DNA of 64,000 nucleotides from Aspidiotus rigidus (GCA_035079385.1 JAVHKY010000009.1:868001-932000), one strand, 5' to 3'. Shown: positions 1 to 14,123, counted from the stretch's first letter. Translations and numbers: made by a program. Notes: generated from the letters alone by a model not told the origin.

Positions 1-1667
1 TCAATTCGGCAACCTTGTTGGTCTACCAGTAAACGGCTCTCCTGTTCTTTGGTGGACCTTGCCTGGGCATGGCTACATCGCAAGCTTTGGTGACAGTCTT
101 GATCATCCTCTCTGCTGCCACCTCCGCATTGCCTTCTTGCTCTTCTTCTTGATCCCATGTGAGAGCAAGATAGCTAGCCTTCAAACGGTCGCTATTCAGC
201 TTCCTAACGGCCCATTTTCTTACCAGCTTTTGTGGAGCAGCAACCTCATTGGTGTCCTGACCTCAGCCTTTGCTGCAATGACTTCCTTGAGCCGGTCCGG
301 GAAAGCATCCACTTCTCCTAAAGTATGTTGGTACTCCAGGACCATTTCCCCTACCTTGGTGAATCTGGTAGAGTGACTCCAAGAGCCGCAAGTGACAATT
401 TGGACCTTGCCTCTTGAACAATAGCTGCGTATGTTGGAGAGCCATCTTCTTGACTCCTACTCTTTAGCACCAGTGCGCTTGTGCAAGGGTTCCTCTTCTT
501 CAAGAGGCGGAGCTGCTATTGCATCTTCTTCTGTTGAGGGGGCACATTGGAAGGCCTGCCCTCAGTTGCAGTAGGCGGCTGAGTGGTTTTCCTCCGGGTG
601 CGTCGGGAAACTACCTGGCTCCAGGAGGGTACCTCAGTCCCTAAATCTGCCTGTAGAGGCTGTTACTGTTGTTGCAGTTGCTGCAATTGCTGCTGTTGTA
701 GCTGCGGCTGTTGCTGTTGTCGTTGCGGTAGCTGCTGCTGTTGCTTCATCAGCTGAGCAAGTGGCTTTGCTGCCTGGGGAGGTGGCTTTACTGCCTTGGC
801 TGACTTGGCGGGTGGCTTTGCTGACTGGGCTGGTGGCTTCTGCAGCCCTACCGGCTTAGCTTTCCTGGATATTTCCTGTAGCCCACTGCTACATGGTGAT
901 TCAGGTGACGGCAATCCGCACTATTGAAGTGCCACAAGCCTCTGCAGCTCCGTACGCATGCCGTTGACATCTCCCTTGAGAGCAGCGTTCTCAGATTGGA
1001 CCGTCTTCAGCAACTGGAGGTTAGCAGCCCTTTCTTCCTCCAACTTCTTCTGGGATGCCAGGAGCTTCTTGACAAGTTCCTCCAACTTCTCATTTGTTTC
1101 CTCTAGTGATGCCATCTTCTTGAGGAGCTGGCTACCATCCTGCTGCTCCTTTGCAGAGAGGTAGGTATCCACAAGACTCTGTAGCTCCTCAACCTTCTTT
1201 TCCATCTTGATCCCTTTCTTCCGCTCTGCCTGGATCTCAGCTTTGCGAGCAAGGTCTCTCTGCATCAACTTCTTGCAGTGGGTTTGCAGCTTTTTCATCG
1301 CCGTCTTCATCTTAGCATTTGGTAGATTTGGGATCTTTCCAAGGAACAGTCCCTCCTCTACCTCTTCACTCTCTGACCCACTTTTAGTTGGAGACGTAAA
1401 TGAATTGGCACGCAGCCTCTTCCTTCTGTGCTCCAGTTTTTGCTTTGGCAAGTAGCTTGGAGTTGCAAAAACCTCTACTTCCTCTTCCAAAGATATTGGT
1501 TATGGCGTCCTTGGTACATCCTTGGACTGCCCATCCACATCTGTGGTGGTGGCCTCATATCTTGATTCGGGGACAACACCCACCGACCCCTCGCCGCCTG
1601 AGCGCATCAGCGTGGGGAGCCGGTTTGCCGCATCCAAAACGTCACCAGTAATCTCGTCTTTATCCAT
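1..1667 (-). pseudogene. Broken ORF1 (gag-like) of a Jockey/R1-type non-LTR retrotransposon
   Basis: Read on the minus strand, a start codon at 1667 opens a reading frame beginning MDKDEITGDVLDAANRLP, which stops near 1500. The next open stretch (1490-921) encodes about 189 residues dominated by a Lys/Glu/Leu-rich coiled coil. After another stop, 914-663 is rich in Pro, Ala and Gln (runs of Q). Further down come the segments SPTYAAIVQEARSKL and, in a shifted frame, TRFTKVGEMVLEY, both interrupted by stops. A coiled coil, then a low-complexity linker, then a YAAIV segment is how many Jockey/R1-clade ORF1 proteins look (family knowledge); these bind element RNA. The reverse transcriptase ORF would lie left of base 1. 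The several stops and frame changes mean this copy is dead. Clade assignment is by eye and moderate. Confidence 0.6.
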
Positions 1668-2796
1668 TGTTATCTAAAATAATGTTGCAGTGTGAGGCGT
1701 CATCTGGGAAGCTGCTTCCGCCTTCCCAGATCATCTTGCAGAGCCATACTTTCCCCGCGAGCTGCTTGGTCCTCGCAGGGAAAGGCACACATCTTACGGC
1801 TATGACCGGGTTTTCATTGTCAGAGTTTTCCATCTCCTACCTAGTCACTGGAAGAGACTCCACCAGGGCCAGGCAAATAGAGTGGTATGGGATGTGAAGG
1901 TCCAGAGGGCGATACGTAACTCCATACAAACAGGACGTGAAGGCTATAAAAGCATTACGTAACCCCATACATGAAGATGATCCTGACGCAGGTGTGACTG
2001 CCTACACCAGTGGACGGATTTCTGTCGGGGTTGTCCTTCCCTTATCCTATGAGCCCGTGTCCTAGCCTGCAAGGAGACAGGTGGTTTTTTTAAAAAGTAT
2101 AGGGTTTCCTTCCCTATGGTTTGATTAGCCTCGGAGTATCCTTCTCCTAGTACTCTTAGTTGCAGCGCCCCACCCGCACCCCAATAGCAACCCACCACCA
2201 AACCATAACCCCACCAAACGCCGACCAGAAGCAGACAGAAATTGAAACAGTCGCAGCCAACATCTCACTATCCTCACATTCGACACTCAAGTCCAGTACC
2301 CCAGCATTCACAAGGGTACCAGACAACTCAGCTCAGTCAAGCACCACAGAAGGTACCCACCAGAGCAGACCCAATACGCACCCACACGGCACAACGTAGC
2401 ACCATAGAGGCACAAGACGCCATCCTAGTTTATAGGCCCAGCAGCGCATCCCAGGTGGTCAGCCCGGTCAGCACACCCAGACCGCAACTACTTGCGCGAG
2501 ACAGAGTTCATGTAGCAGCCCATGCGGTCAGCCTGTTCTGCCAATGAACCCCTCAATTCCAAGTGACGCACGGCCCGGGGGGTGAGCCCAGACAGTGGCA
2601 CCGGAACCGGACCTCTTCATTCATTCATCATCCCACGCATTCAAATCTGTGCCGCACACTCTCCTCTCATCCCATCCACAAACCCGCCAACGCCCAGCAA
2701 AGCCACAGCCCAGAGCACGCCACCATCAGAGAACAGACGACATACCACGTAGGGCCCCCCCCCCCACCGTGTCAAGGTGGTACCTTACGGGGGAGA
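1668..2796 (-). other. Probable 5' UTR of the non-LTR element
   Basis: This stretch lies upstream, on the minus strand, of the ORF1 start at 1667. It is richer in C on the plus strand than the rest of the window and contains only spurious short frames. Its assignment to the 5' leader of the element is positional inference. An AAT run at 2797-2812 marks the probable junction with the 3' end of a neighbouring copy. Confidence 0.35.
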
Positions 2797-3224
2797 ATAA
2801 TAATAATAATAATCGCTTGTGTGTCGCATGTGCAGCACCGCCCGTCATCCATAATGGAGTAGGTGCGGGTTGCGTATGCATTTAATATTGTTTCCTCCAA
2901 CACCGGAATCGACCCTTTCGGGTATAACTTCAGTGAAGGAGGAATCTCCTACGCGAAACCCCCTCTTCTACTCGGCAACTGCCAAGTTGCTTTGGCAACC
3001 GCCAAGCTGCGATGCCCCCCCGGCACGCACAAAGAGAACAGCACTAGAGAACACACTCACATCACAAAAACGACACTATCACATCACATCAGGCGTAATA
3101 AGTCGCTGTTGCGTGAATCTCACTGTATGGTGCTCGTTAGACATATTCGTATGAACAGTGAACGTACCATAGTAAGTTCACCGGAATAGAGGACGCGGAG
3201 CAACCATATAAACGCGAGATTCTT

Positions 3225-3480
3225 TCAACAACTATAAAGGCCGTAACAATCTGGATGGTATCCTTCTTCCTCTTCTTCCTGCAGATCTGGATGTTGATGG
3301 TACACAGGTGTTGAGTAGGCCATAGCGTGGTTCTGCATTTGCCTATTCCATTCCTGGTCCATCTTCCTCTTCATGATGGTGGCCGCAAATGCAGACACCT
3401 GGTTCCATGCTTCTTCGGAACCTAGCATGGTGGGTACCAGGCTACTCGGGTCGAGCGCTTCATCTACCCCGATCTCTTGA
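3225..3480 (-). pseudogene. C-terminal tail of a Jockey/R1-type ORF2 (reverse transcriptase protein), 5'-truncated
   Basis: The minus-strand frame reads DPSSLVPTMLGSEEAWNQVS and continues AFAATIMKRKMDQEW before ending in an acidic stretch and a stop at 3225. The pattern 'SLVPxMLxSEExWNxVsxFaxxIMxxK' resembles the very C-terminal tail that follows the RNase-H-like and zinc-knuckle part of Jockey and R1-clade ORF2 proteins (family knowledge). The reading frame begins directly at the edge of the long TAA repeat (3491-3801), so everything N-terminal is missing. The downstream piece from 3225 to about 2815 would be its 3' UTR, ending in a short ATT-type tail on the minus strand. It probably belongs to a second copy lying head-to-tail with the ORF1 remnant. 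Confidence 0.5.
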
Positions 3481-3490
3481 AGAGACCGAC

Positions 3491-3801
<311 letters not shown>

Positions 3802-5464
3802 GATAGAAAGAAGAAATTGTTACAGGACTACCAAATACACTTGTTTAAAGCAGGCGAGCGACTTTTGAATTGTAGAGGAGGATATGGATAGGCCATTTTT
3901 TGTAGTATGAGTTTAGCACGTGTAAATTTTAGAAGCGTCAAATTAATGAAGATGTATAATAAAACCATTTGTATCAAACGCTTTCTTATATTTGCGTCAT
4001 TGTATGCATTTGTAATAATGAAAGTATTCGGCGACAACGACTGCTTCTGAGTCGGTCCGTTATCGATCCGTATCCTGTAATGGGGGAATAACCCCTATTT
4101 ATTAAATGGGGAAGTTCGCCGGCGGTACGACTTTCTCTCGTTTTCCATAAGGGTGTAAAAATCGCCGGCGACAACCCTCAAGTTCTGCTCCAGTCCTTGT
4201 GCTACTCGTAGGTGATTTCGCGTTGGTACTTCGTTTCTGCATTTTTATTCGCTTCTACAACCTATACGGTCCGTATCCACCCGTGTGCACGCATTCTATT
4301 TCTTAGAGTTGATTTTTTTCTTTAACACTTTTTTCTTGGGTTATTCTTTTTTCTCAGGTGTCCGAATAAACGATCTTGTGCGTAATATTTGTTATTTTTT
4401 CGTTACTATTTGATAAAGTCGTTCCTTGGTTCTTAATTTACTTGGATACTTGTCAATATCTGTGTAAAAAGTGCATCTCGAAGTGAATTACGTGTGTATG
4501 ACAATTATTGAATTTTCTAGCTTCATTATTTGATTGGTGGTAGGACGGGACGGGACGCGACGTGACGATCGTGTGTTTTCTATCTAGGTCGATTTTCGCA
4601 GCTACGGCAAAGAGAAAATGATTCAATACGATAATATACGTGCAAATATATATGGATACTCGATATAAACAGCACGGTGACGAGCTAAGAGACACTAATC
4701 GTCTCGTCGCTTTCAATACGAAGTAAATGTATCTGTAATTGCCCATACAAATTGAGGAATTGAAAAGTGTTACACTACGTAAAATAAGTAGATATTCTTA
4801 CGCGAAATTGTTCAAGTTTTTTTCAAATGGATGCATAAGATACAACGCAACCCGCTTACCTTCGTGGCGCACGACTGTCGATGATCGAAAGTATAGGAAC
4901 TATTTTAGCGGAGATGTAGGTGAAGTAATTTAAATACATTTTATTTACCGTCCATGTCGTGTTCTTTGCCACCACCGGAAAACGGACGTAATAATGCAGC
5001 AGCATAGACCGTGCTTGTTACACCTGTGCGATCAAACGCTACGACGCTTCACGTCTGCACTGAGGCCGCCGCTGCAACTCCGGTCGACTGTACGGATGAA
5101 CGTCTTGGTATAGAGCTACGTGCGTTACGCTACATTTATACAGCGGAACTATCGGTACTCGCAGCACTCATTATCTGCACCCCTTTAGTCGCACCGCTCG
5201 ATCGTACATGTACCTATAATTTGTACACGAGGTAAGATAACGTACACTTTACGTATGTTCGCAGTAAAAAGTTTGCATCATCGTTATTTCTCACATTAAA
5301 AACTTTTGACTTCAAAGACAAACGTATCTACAAATACAATACAATAGTCATTACAGGACGCGAATTGTAATGCAATCAAGTTAGTATTGTAAGGAGCTGA
5401 TTTTTTCAAGGAACCTTTCGGATCTTCGAGTTTCATCAGTTATTATATGGTATACCTAGATACA
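3802..5464. other. No gene seen
   Basis: AT-rich sequence with only short chance frames. A G/C-rich run of GACGGGACGC-type pentamers lies near 4545-4570. I see no domain, splice-flanked frame or transposon end here. Confidence 0.5.
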
Positions 5465-5640
5465 CATTTTTAACTGGGAAACTGTTTTATCGGGGGGGGG
5501 GGCGGAAAGACGTCCGAAACACAAAAATTTTCTAAATTCCCCTCTTCTCATAATATAACTTGGGGGCGGCGCCTGTGACGTCACAATCCACACTTTCAGA
5601 TCCCACGTGCCCTATAAAACAGGTTTCCTGCCACCCCTTG
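5465..5640. repeat. Small copy of the CTGTTTTAT foldback family
   Basis: The left side carries GGGAAACTGTTTTAT followed by a G run; the right side carries its inverse, ATAAAACAGGTTTCC. The interior has CTAAATTCCCCTCTTCTCAT, close to the ~47-bp repeat unit of the large foldback at 28088-28968. The copy is short and diverged. Confidence 0.5.
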
Positions 5641-5934
5641 TTCAACTCCGTTGGTCGAAGAACCCGTGCGTTTTTATTTTTCCCTCTTCTCTCTCTCTCT
5701 CGACTTATTTTCCTCTTTCAAGTGGAACAATTGCAAGTGGGGAAAGCTTGAAATTTAGGTAGTCGTCAGTTAACTCGACGGAAATCATCTCGTCATATAA
5801 TAATTTCATGTCCAATTACTAAGTGGGTGTAGACGATAGAAACACGACGTGTAAGTAACCGTGACCATCACAAACTAAGTCGCAATTACTCGCTGTGCAA
5901 TGTGCAAAGAAATTATTACAGTGAATATTATTTT

Positions 5935-6465
5935 ACCGATTTTTTAAGCTAGAATAGTGAGGTATTACACCCTTAGAAAGGTGGATAGGCGGTGGGGGCA
6001 ATGAACTTTCTCGAAGTTTCAGAGGTCCTAAATCACAACTAGCACTAAAAAAATTCAGGTTTCCTTATATATATAAGACTTTTTTGTCCACGGAACTCCT
6101 CCGAAACTAACCAACGGATTTTTTTGTAACTTGCTCATATTGTAGTATTATATCTGAAGATGTGCACCTGCAATTTTTTTGAGGATCGGATGAGTATTTC
6201 TCGAGAAATTTTCATTTTTTTGAAAAATTTCTCACTACTAGGAGTAGCTGCTACGTAAGGAGAAGCAAGCGTATTTTCCTATCCTTTTATTTGTTATCAG
6301 TTATATTATGATGAAAAACCTTTTATTCAACAAGTTCATTCTTGGTTCATTCTTGCCGAAGGTTCATTGAATTTTATTTTCAATGATATTTTATTCATTC
6401 TTCCTACCTGGAAATTTAGTACCCTTGTATCTCGCTTCCCACAGCACCTAAAGCCTTGAATTTTG
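5935..6465 (+). repeat. Nested-cluster repeat, left copy ('alpha' repeat), without integrase-type insertion
   Basis: The first ~150 bp (ACCGATTTTTTAAGCTAGAA through CAGGTTTCCTTATATA) recur inverted at 9465-9610 and direct at 50076-50223. The following part (GTGCACCTGCAA through the TTCATTCTTGGTTCATTC segment) recurs inverted at 8270-8540. In this copy the TATA at about 6078 runs straight on into AAGACTTTTTTGTCC, so it is an unoccupied version of the site filled at 9461 and 50224. No long coding frame is present; superfamily not recognised. Confidence 0.7.

Positions 6466-6467
<2 letters not shown>

Positions 6468-6530
<63 letters not shown>
6468..6530. repeat. (TTA)n microsatellite inside the nested repeat
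   Basis: About 21 TTA units interrupt a repeat that is continuous in the copy at 10295-10680. The sequence to the right (AAAGCTGTTTATTTG, then GGTACCGACAACAGCC) and an A-rich AAACA/AAATA tract to about 6800 look like inserted material next to the TTA run. Confidence 0.9.
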
Positions 6531-6531
<1 letters not shown>

Positions 6532-6819
6532 AGCTGTTTATTTGTTTTGGGTGGTACCGACAACAGCCTTAAGGCCAATTACCGCCGACACCACCCCCAC
6601 AAATGTGGGAAAACGAAACAAAACAAAAAGTAAAAAATAATATCAAAACAAGATGAAACAAAAGGAAATAAAACAAGAATAAACAAAACAGAAACAAAAT
6701 AAAACAAATAAAAAATAAATAAAGAAATAAAATAAGAAAATGAAACAAAACAAAATAAAACAAAGTAAAATTAAATTAAATTAAATAATAAAAAAAAACA
6801 TTTTGTTAAATCTTGGAGT

Positions 6820-7445
6820 TGAATGCTTGCGGACAATTTTTTAGTCTTCATCAAGTGTGATGCGAGACTCTTGGTAACTTCATTTTTTTAAATTTACTTA
6901 TTGTTGATTTATACATAACTTTTCGTGGATACGTAATTTATAGTAGTTTATAATTGATTTGAGGCGTCTCAGAAGATGAAAACATTAAATCACATAGAAG
7001 CACTATCAGGCGATTCTGAATCTGCCCTTGATATCTTTATTCCTCTAACGATCTAATTCCCTCTCCCGCATCCAAACTCAATAACACCGCCAAGTTTATA
7101 GCCCTGATAACAGGCTCTTGGTAGCTCATTAATTTTCAAAAAATAAAAAAAAAAAGATTCACAAGAGATTTCTGCACTAATGCTACACTAGTACACAACA
7201 TTCATTCATGACGAACTCAACAGAAACGAGCATATCCTTACGTGCGTGAACAGGTAACCCAAAAAATGAATAAAACTACCGTACTACAATTACACTGACA
7301 ATCTACGTAATCGAAGGTTATCTTTCGTTTTTCATGACGTAAACGCTGACGGAGGTGTAATACTACAAAATATAGATAGCTTGATTATTTGAAAATTTCC
7401 TCAAATTTCTCCACGCTTCGATTCGAGATTACTCACGAAGCAGGT
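6820..7445 (+). repeat. Long direct repeat, copy 1 (matches 10490-10680 and 12480-12760)
   Basis: The segment with TCTTCATCAAGTGTGATGCG and the following ~170 bp recurs at 10510-10680. The segment with CATTCATTCATGACGAACTC, then ACACTGACAATCTACGTAAT and CATGACGTAAACGCTGAC, recurs at 12500-12750. Order and orientation are kept, so one long element or duplicated block is present twice, the second copy expanded by extra sequence. No coding potential recognised. Confidence 0.65.
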
Positions 7446-8104
7446 ATTGTAACACCGAATTTTCACAGTGACATTTTTAGATATGTACCTATGTTATAAT
7501 GTATGTATCAACATCCGAAAAGCACTGACGCAGTCGCGTGAGTAGTACACGACTTTTCTTCTCACATTTCAAAACTCATTGAAAAAGTCACTCCCTCTTC
7601 TTATATTAAATACCAATGACCTGTCAATCAAGCCAAACGTTTGTAGAATGAACAATAAAACTCAGTTTACAAATTCTATCACCATGACGTCACATCAACT
7701 GATAACAGAGTAAAAATACCTACAATCCAATAAGGAAACCTGAATTTTGTTTCAATTTAGGCTAGGAGTCATCTAAGTTAAAACCTAAGAAACGTCTCCA
7801 GAAAAGCCATTCCCCCTCACCCTGCCCAAACACGAGGCTATAACAATTGTTTCTGCGATCTTTGCGAATTGATAATTCGATTACTCCGAATATGATTAAG
7901 CGTAACCTACAGAAATCGTATTAACTCAATTGGAAACGCGCTGAGGAATTACTATCAACTAATCGTCGAAAAAATTGTTGTACCCATCTTCAGATATGAG
8001 ACTATACTTTATCTAAGTCTCGAAAAAATCCATCCAGTAGTTTTGGAGGAGATTCGCGGACAAAAAAAAACGTATTTAAGCCTAAATATAGGCCTATGTA
8101 CTCA
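7446..8104. other. Repeat-derived, no gene seen
   Basis: Contains a decayed inverted match near 7960-8075 to the 6088-6165 part of the nested repeat (GTCCGCGAATCTCCTCC when read on the minus strand) and AAGGAAACCTGAATTTTG at about 7731. No supported coding region. Confidence 0.4.
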
Positions 8105-8540
8105 ATCATTCAAACTCGAGGTTTTCACTATTGAGTATGATTAATAATACCTAATGAAAAAATGAAAAATCCGCCATTGCCACTACCCGTTCAAAAACAA
8201 ATTTAACAAAACAAATAAAATTTGACAAAACAAAATTCGAGCGAGATACGAGTGTATTAAATTTGAATAAAATGTCATCGAAAATAAAATTCAATGAACC
8301 CTTGGTGAAGAATGAACCAAGAATGAACATAATATGTTGACTAATAAAAAGTTCTTCATCACAATACACGTACTGATAACAAAAGTGGTAAAAGGATAGG
8401 AAAATCCACTTTGCGTAACGTAAGCAACTACTCGCAGCTATTTGTAAGCAGCTACTCATAATAGTGAGAAATTTTTCAAAAAAATGAAAATTTTTCGAGA
8501 ACTACCCACCCGATCCTCAAAAATTTGCAGGTGCACCCTA
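8105..8540 (-). repeat. Nested-cluster repeat, inverted copy (inner part)
   Basis: Read on the minus strand this matches 6166-6460 and also the plus-strand segment 10295-10500, including the AATGGCGGATTTTTCATTTT and GAGTTTGAATGATT stretches. It is the right arm of the large inverted structure 5935-9610. The 102-codon frame here is a by-product of the low-complexity TTTTGTT-type sequence and is not supported as a gene. Confidence 0.65.
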
Positions 8541-9461
8541 AAATTGCCAGTACCAGAAACTTTTGTTGTGGTTAAAAGAAAAAAGCACAGAACGCGTTGT
8601 GGAAAAATGAAAATGTCACAGCGCGACACGGTTTTTATTTCTCAAAAGTTACTTATTTTCACAACTTGAATTTTGGTAACATTTTGAACTACACTTAACA
8701 TTTTGTTTTCTACATTTAAACCGGTTATCAAAACCATCGTTGGCAAGTTCAACTTACAAAAGCCTGTTGACTCCCAGATATTGGGATGGAGCCTGAACGA
8801 AGAGATATAGTGAAGAGGTAGCAGGACATCTGACATTAATAAAATTACTGTCAACACTGTGAAGAGCTCGTCACTTTAATAACGGATAGCTCTATTTTCG
8901 ACACCCCTTTTAATAAATTTTTCTGTAACACCAATTGTCAATACGTCGTACCTCTTTAGGCGGCGATATTGTTTTGATGTAAGTGACATAGGTACCATTT
9001 TTCTTGAGTTTTTCAGCGTCTTTTACTTCATTCAAAATCGCATTGTAACGTTCACTGGTCAAAATTGTATTTCCAAGACGTTCATTTAGTTTTTCGTAAA
9101 ATACATCCTTCTTTTGAACCGATGACATAATTACTACTTCTCATTCACAACAACTTACATACAAGAGATAAAGTATCGAAAAAAAAACAGCCTAACCTCA
9201 CGTTGAAACATGCTCACTTTTCGATGTAGGAGCGCAACTGCAACAACCTCGTCGCGTTCTGGCATTTTCATTTTTCCATAACGCGTTCTGTGCTTTTTTC
9301 TTTTCACCACAACACAAGTTTCTGGTACTGGCAATTTCACTTTTTCCAGAAGGCTTTCTGACTGACGAAAACGCGAATTTCCGGGTTCTGGCATTTTTTC
9401 ATATCCAAAACGCGTTCTGGTCGCTTTTTTCGGCCATTGGCCGATTTCGGTCTTTGAGCCT
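8541..9461 (-). mobile_element. Internally deleted integrase-type (Ginger-like?) DNA transposon
   Basis: On the minus strand the element opens with TGTTAGGCTC at 9461, directly after CTTATATA of the alpha repeat. Its first ~230 bp contain several iterated AGAACGCG / GCCAGAAC motifs. The segment 9239-9345 recurs inverted at about 8541-8635, forming long subterminal inverted repeats; the outer ~130 bp of the second end are missing. The interior holds one short N-terminal-like frame (8910-9128). The closest relative in the window is 50224-51544, which opens with TGTTACGCGC at the same site of the same host repeat. Terminal TGT..ACA and TATA target fit Ginger-type elements by family knowledge; that name is tentative. 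Confidence 0.55.
8910..9128 (-). pseudogene. N-terminal fragment of a KRBA2-like integrase protein
   Basis: A 72-codon minus-strand frame starts MSSVQKKDVFYEKLNERLG and continues with the pattern TSERYNAILNEVKDAEKLKK. A short helical N-terminus with 'tSeRYnxixxEVkxAkxxKK' is what I recall from insect proteins annotated as KRAB-A domain-containing protein 2-like, which are transposon integrases. The DDE core is absent: the frame ends after 72 residues and the element's other end follows within 300 bp. It lies inside the deleted element at 8541-9461, and the matching C-terminal type of domain is in the sister element at 50766-50981. Probably non-functional. Confidence 0.45.
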
Positions 9462-9464
9462 AAC

Positions 9465-9612
9465 ATATATAAGAAAACCTGAAATTTTTTTATGCTAGTT
9501 GTGATCTAGGACCTCTAAAACTTCGAAAAAGTTCACTGCCCCCGCCCCCTATTCACCTTGCTACGGGTGTAATACCTCACTTTTCTAGCTAGAAAAGTCG
9601 GTAAAATACACA
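9465..9612 (-). repeat. Alpha repeat, inverted copy
   Basis: Minus-strand match to 5935-6085 and 50076-50223, ending in TTTCAGGTTTTCTTATATA immediately before the integrase-type element. Confidence 0.75.
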
Positions 9613-9706
9613 AATAGAAGTAGAAGCTCATTCGACTGAAAACTCAGAAAACAACTTGTAAGTGAGCGAAGAAAAGAAGAGTGCTCTCATGTATTTATAT
9701 ATCGAC

Positions 9707-9927
9707 CTTTGACTATATACCTCTTATGGACTGAGCTAAAACAATGTTTACCCGTAGAAAGATATGTTAAGAAAATAAGATGCGGAGGACTCAAAATGGG
9801 GTGTTACTCCTCCGCGCACTCACCGCGCTGCCTACGTTGGAGTGCTCCGCACTCTATACATATTTCCACGTTTGTTTAATATTGCAGTATATGGACGAAG
9901 CTCAGTCCATAAGAGGTATAGTGAAAG
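9707..9927. mobile_element. hAT-like palindromic MITE, copy 4
   Basis: Ends are CTTTGACTATATACCTCTTA and, inverted, CTTTCACTATACCTCTTATG; both then continue into GGACTGAGC. The 8 bases on each side are ATATCGAC and ATATAGAC (7 of 8 match), the target-duplication length of hAT transposons. No coding capacity. Confidence 0.75.
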
Positions 9928-10294
9928 ATATAGACACGAAGCGTTGTCACATTGATTGAAATAAAATTACAACTTATATATCTAGACAAGCCATTTCAAC
10001 CTTTCTCTCTGCGTTTCACATGTAGAGGTGAAAACCACCGAAGCTCGCATTAAAAGGTTGAGTTTTACCTTTTTTAGAAATTGATAATCACGTGCAGAAG
10101 AGTTATCCTGTTTCCCTATGACTAGTATAGGTATTTACTCACGAGGATTCCAACTTTCTCATTTAGCGATTAGAAAGTATTGAGGCAAATATTTGCAGAC
10201 ACAAAAGTCAGCGTGTCAACACCCCATAGGTATAATATTCATATTAATGCCCGTTAGACACCTTGTATACTCGTGGATGAGTACCAACACGTCT

Positions 10295-10750
10295 ATGTGG
10301 TTCATTAAATTTTATTTTCGATGACATTTTATTCAAATTTAATATACTTACTTGTATCTCGCTTGAATTTTGTTTTGTCAAATTTTATTTGTTTTGTTAA
10401 ATTATTTTTGAACGGGTAGTGGCAATGGCGGATTTTTCATTTTTTCATTATTATTAATCATACTCAATAGTGAAAACCTTGAGTTTGAATGATTAAGTAC
10501 AACTTTTTAATCTTCATCAAGGGTGCTGATGCGAAACTACCTTGGTGACTTCATTCTTAATTAATTATTCATTTATACGTAATTTTTCCATGAATACATA
10601 ATTGATATTGGTTCATATTTAATATGTGAAGTCTCGAGAGATGAGAAAATTATTTCAAATTTATTATAGACTAGGTTTTTTGAGTGAGATTTGAGGTTAG
10701 ACTAACGAGGATTTTTAACGACTTTCTAGCTAGAAAAATGAGGTATTTTG
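10295..10750 (+). repeat. Nested-cluster repeat, third copy
   Basis: Direct match to 6355-7000 (without the TTA insertion) and inverted match to 8105-8330. A partial end of the alpha repeat (CGACTTTCTAGCTAGAAAAA, then TGAGGTATT) closes it at about 10745. Confidence 0.65.
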
Positions 10751-12480
<1,730 letters not shown>

Positions 12481-12760
12481 TTACTACACTAACCCACAAC
12501 ATTCATTCATGACAAACTCGAACATATCCTTGCATATCCTTATGGGTGTGAACGGGTAACCCTTAAAAAAAAAAAAAAAAAAAAAAAAAACTACCATACT
12601 AGAACTACACTGACAATCTACGTAATCAAAGGTCACCCTTTGCTTTTCATGACGTAAACGCTGACCACCTGCGGTGTAATACTACAAAATACAATTGGTA
12701 GCTTGAGTATTTGCAAATTTCCTCAAATTAGTTCACGCTTCAATTTGAGATTTCTATTGT
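12481..12760 (+). repeat. Long direct repeat, copy 2, with internal poly-A
   Basis: Matches 7180-7440 in order and orientation. A 26-bp A run at about 12566-12591 replaces a short A-rich segment of the other copy. Confidence 0.65.
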
Positions 12761-13388
12761 GTCAGCCCAGTTTGAACAGTCCACAAAATAAATAAACCAA
12801 TACCTAAATAAAAAGAATCAAATTGGATTTTTCAATGGACTGATTCCCTAACTACGTCACAATATCGATAGATTGCAAATTATCGCAAAATGTTACTTGC
12901 TGAAGTTCCTTCAGTCTTTATTAACTTTTCTTTTCAATGTAATTTCCCATAATCAAAACTAATGTTCTGAAAACAGATCAATAGGAAAACAGAACGTTAA
13001 TGAGGTAGGAGAGGTCAATTTCTTAAAAGTATATATCTTCTAGATTATAAAAGAAACACTCCCATTCCTTATTATTTTATGTTCTGTTTTCAAAATATTC
13101 ATCAATTTTTAGAATGTGACTTGTACCTTAATTGATTGAACTTGAATGTTCGACAAATTAGACCGGACTAAGGCCTCTATGAATATCTGTATCGGGTAGA
13201 ATCGGGAATATATTGTTTATCGACTTTCTGTTTCTTACTCTCAAAGATACCTATGCGGAGGAGGTCAAAACGAACCTTTAACCAGCTTGTGGCCGATTTT
13301 TTTATTGAGCAGGTAGTAAGAAATTGTATAAGGTAATCTCATCATTGAAACCTCTTATATATTTTCTTAACATTACTTTTGTATAAGT

Positions 13389-13678
13389 AAGGCTCTATAA
13401 GTATAGATAATGACCGGACAGCATGGTGGATCTATTCTCAGCTATGTTTACTAGCCGTGCGGTGAGGAAAGTTGGGAAATTTTATGTCTAAAACAAAACT
13501 GAAAATATCCTCTTCCGATTGGAAATGTTACAAGGAATAAATTTAGTGCTCTTCATTTTTTGCAAAATAATCGATATTTATCGAGATATTTGCCTTTCAA
13601 TTAACACAGACTTTTACGGCAATGCAGTAGAAAAGATCCATCATGGCGTCGTGTCATTACCTGTACTTATAAAGTCTT
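13389..13678. mobile_element. Palindromic MITE with diverged arms
   Basis: The left end AAGGCTCTATAAGTATAGAT and the inverse of the right end, AAGACTTTATAAGTACAGGT, align and run on through ATGGTGGATCT / ATGATGGATCT. No coding capacity; superfamily not recognised. Confidence 0.55.
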
Positions 13679-13868
13679 AGTACAAAGTAGTTATTTTCTA
13701 GCTTCAGTTTTTAATTTAGAATTCAATAACAGTAATAACCTTTTTCAAGAAGTACTCAATTTTTAGATATCTATTGCACATCGTCAAAAGATGTTTATAC
13801 AACAGAAAAAAATGTTGGATACCTATCTGACTGTCATGTATTGGTATGTGATTAGAAAGCTTCAATAC

Positions 13869-14019
13869 TATACTTGATTCAACTTAGGAACTGCCTGCGC
13901 CAATGGAAGTTCGTATTGCACGAGGGAAGGTGAATCGCATGTGTTCAATAAAACTTCCCTCCCATCTTGCAATACAAGCGTTCATTAGTATGGGCAGTTC
14001 CTAAGTTGAATTGAGTATA
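13869..14019. mobile_element. Short palindromic MITE
   Basis: The left arm (TATACTTGATTCAACTTAGG, then AACTGCC) is mirrored by GGCAGTTCCTAAGTTGAATT then GAGTATA on the right, with 2-3 mismatches in about 28 bp. The interior is itself partly palindromic (AACTTCC.. / ..GGAAGTT). Confidence 0.65.
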
Positions 14020-14123
14020 ACACTTTGTACTCAAGGGCCACAGCAGAATTCAGTTGTACAGTGATTAGTTTTAGTTTTTTCACTTCTAGCGCTAAAAGAA
14101 GTAGACGACTGATGTAGCGATGA

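Noticed and set aside
6569..6763. Phe/Leu-rich minus frame
   Set aside because: Caused by an AAACA/AAATA low-complexity tract.
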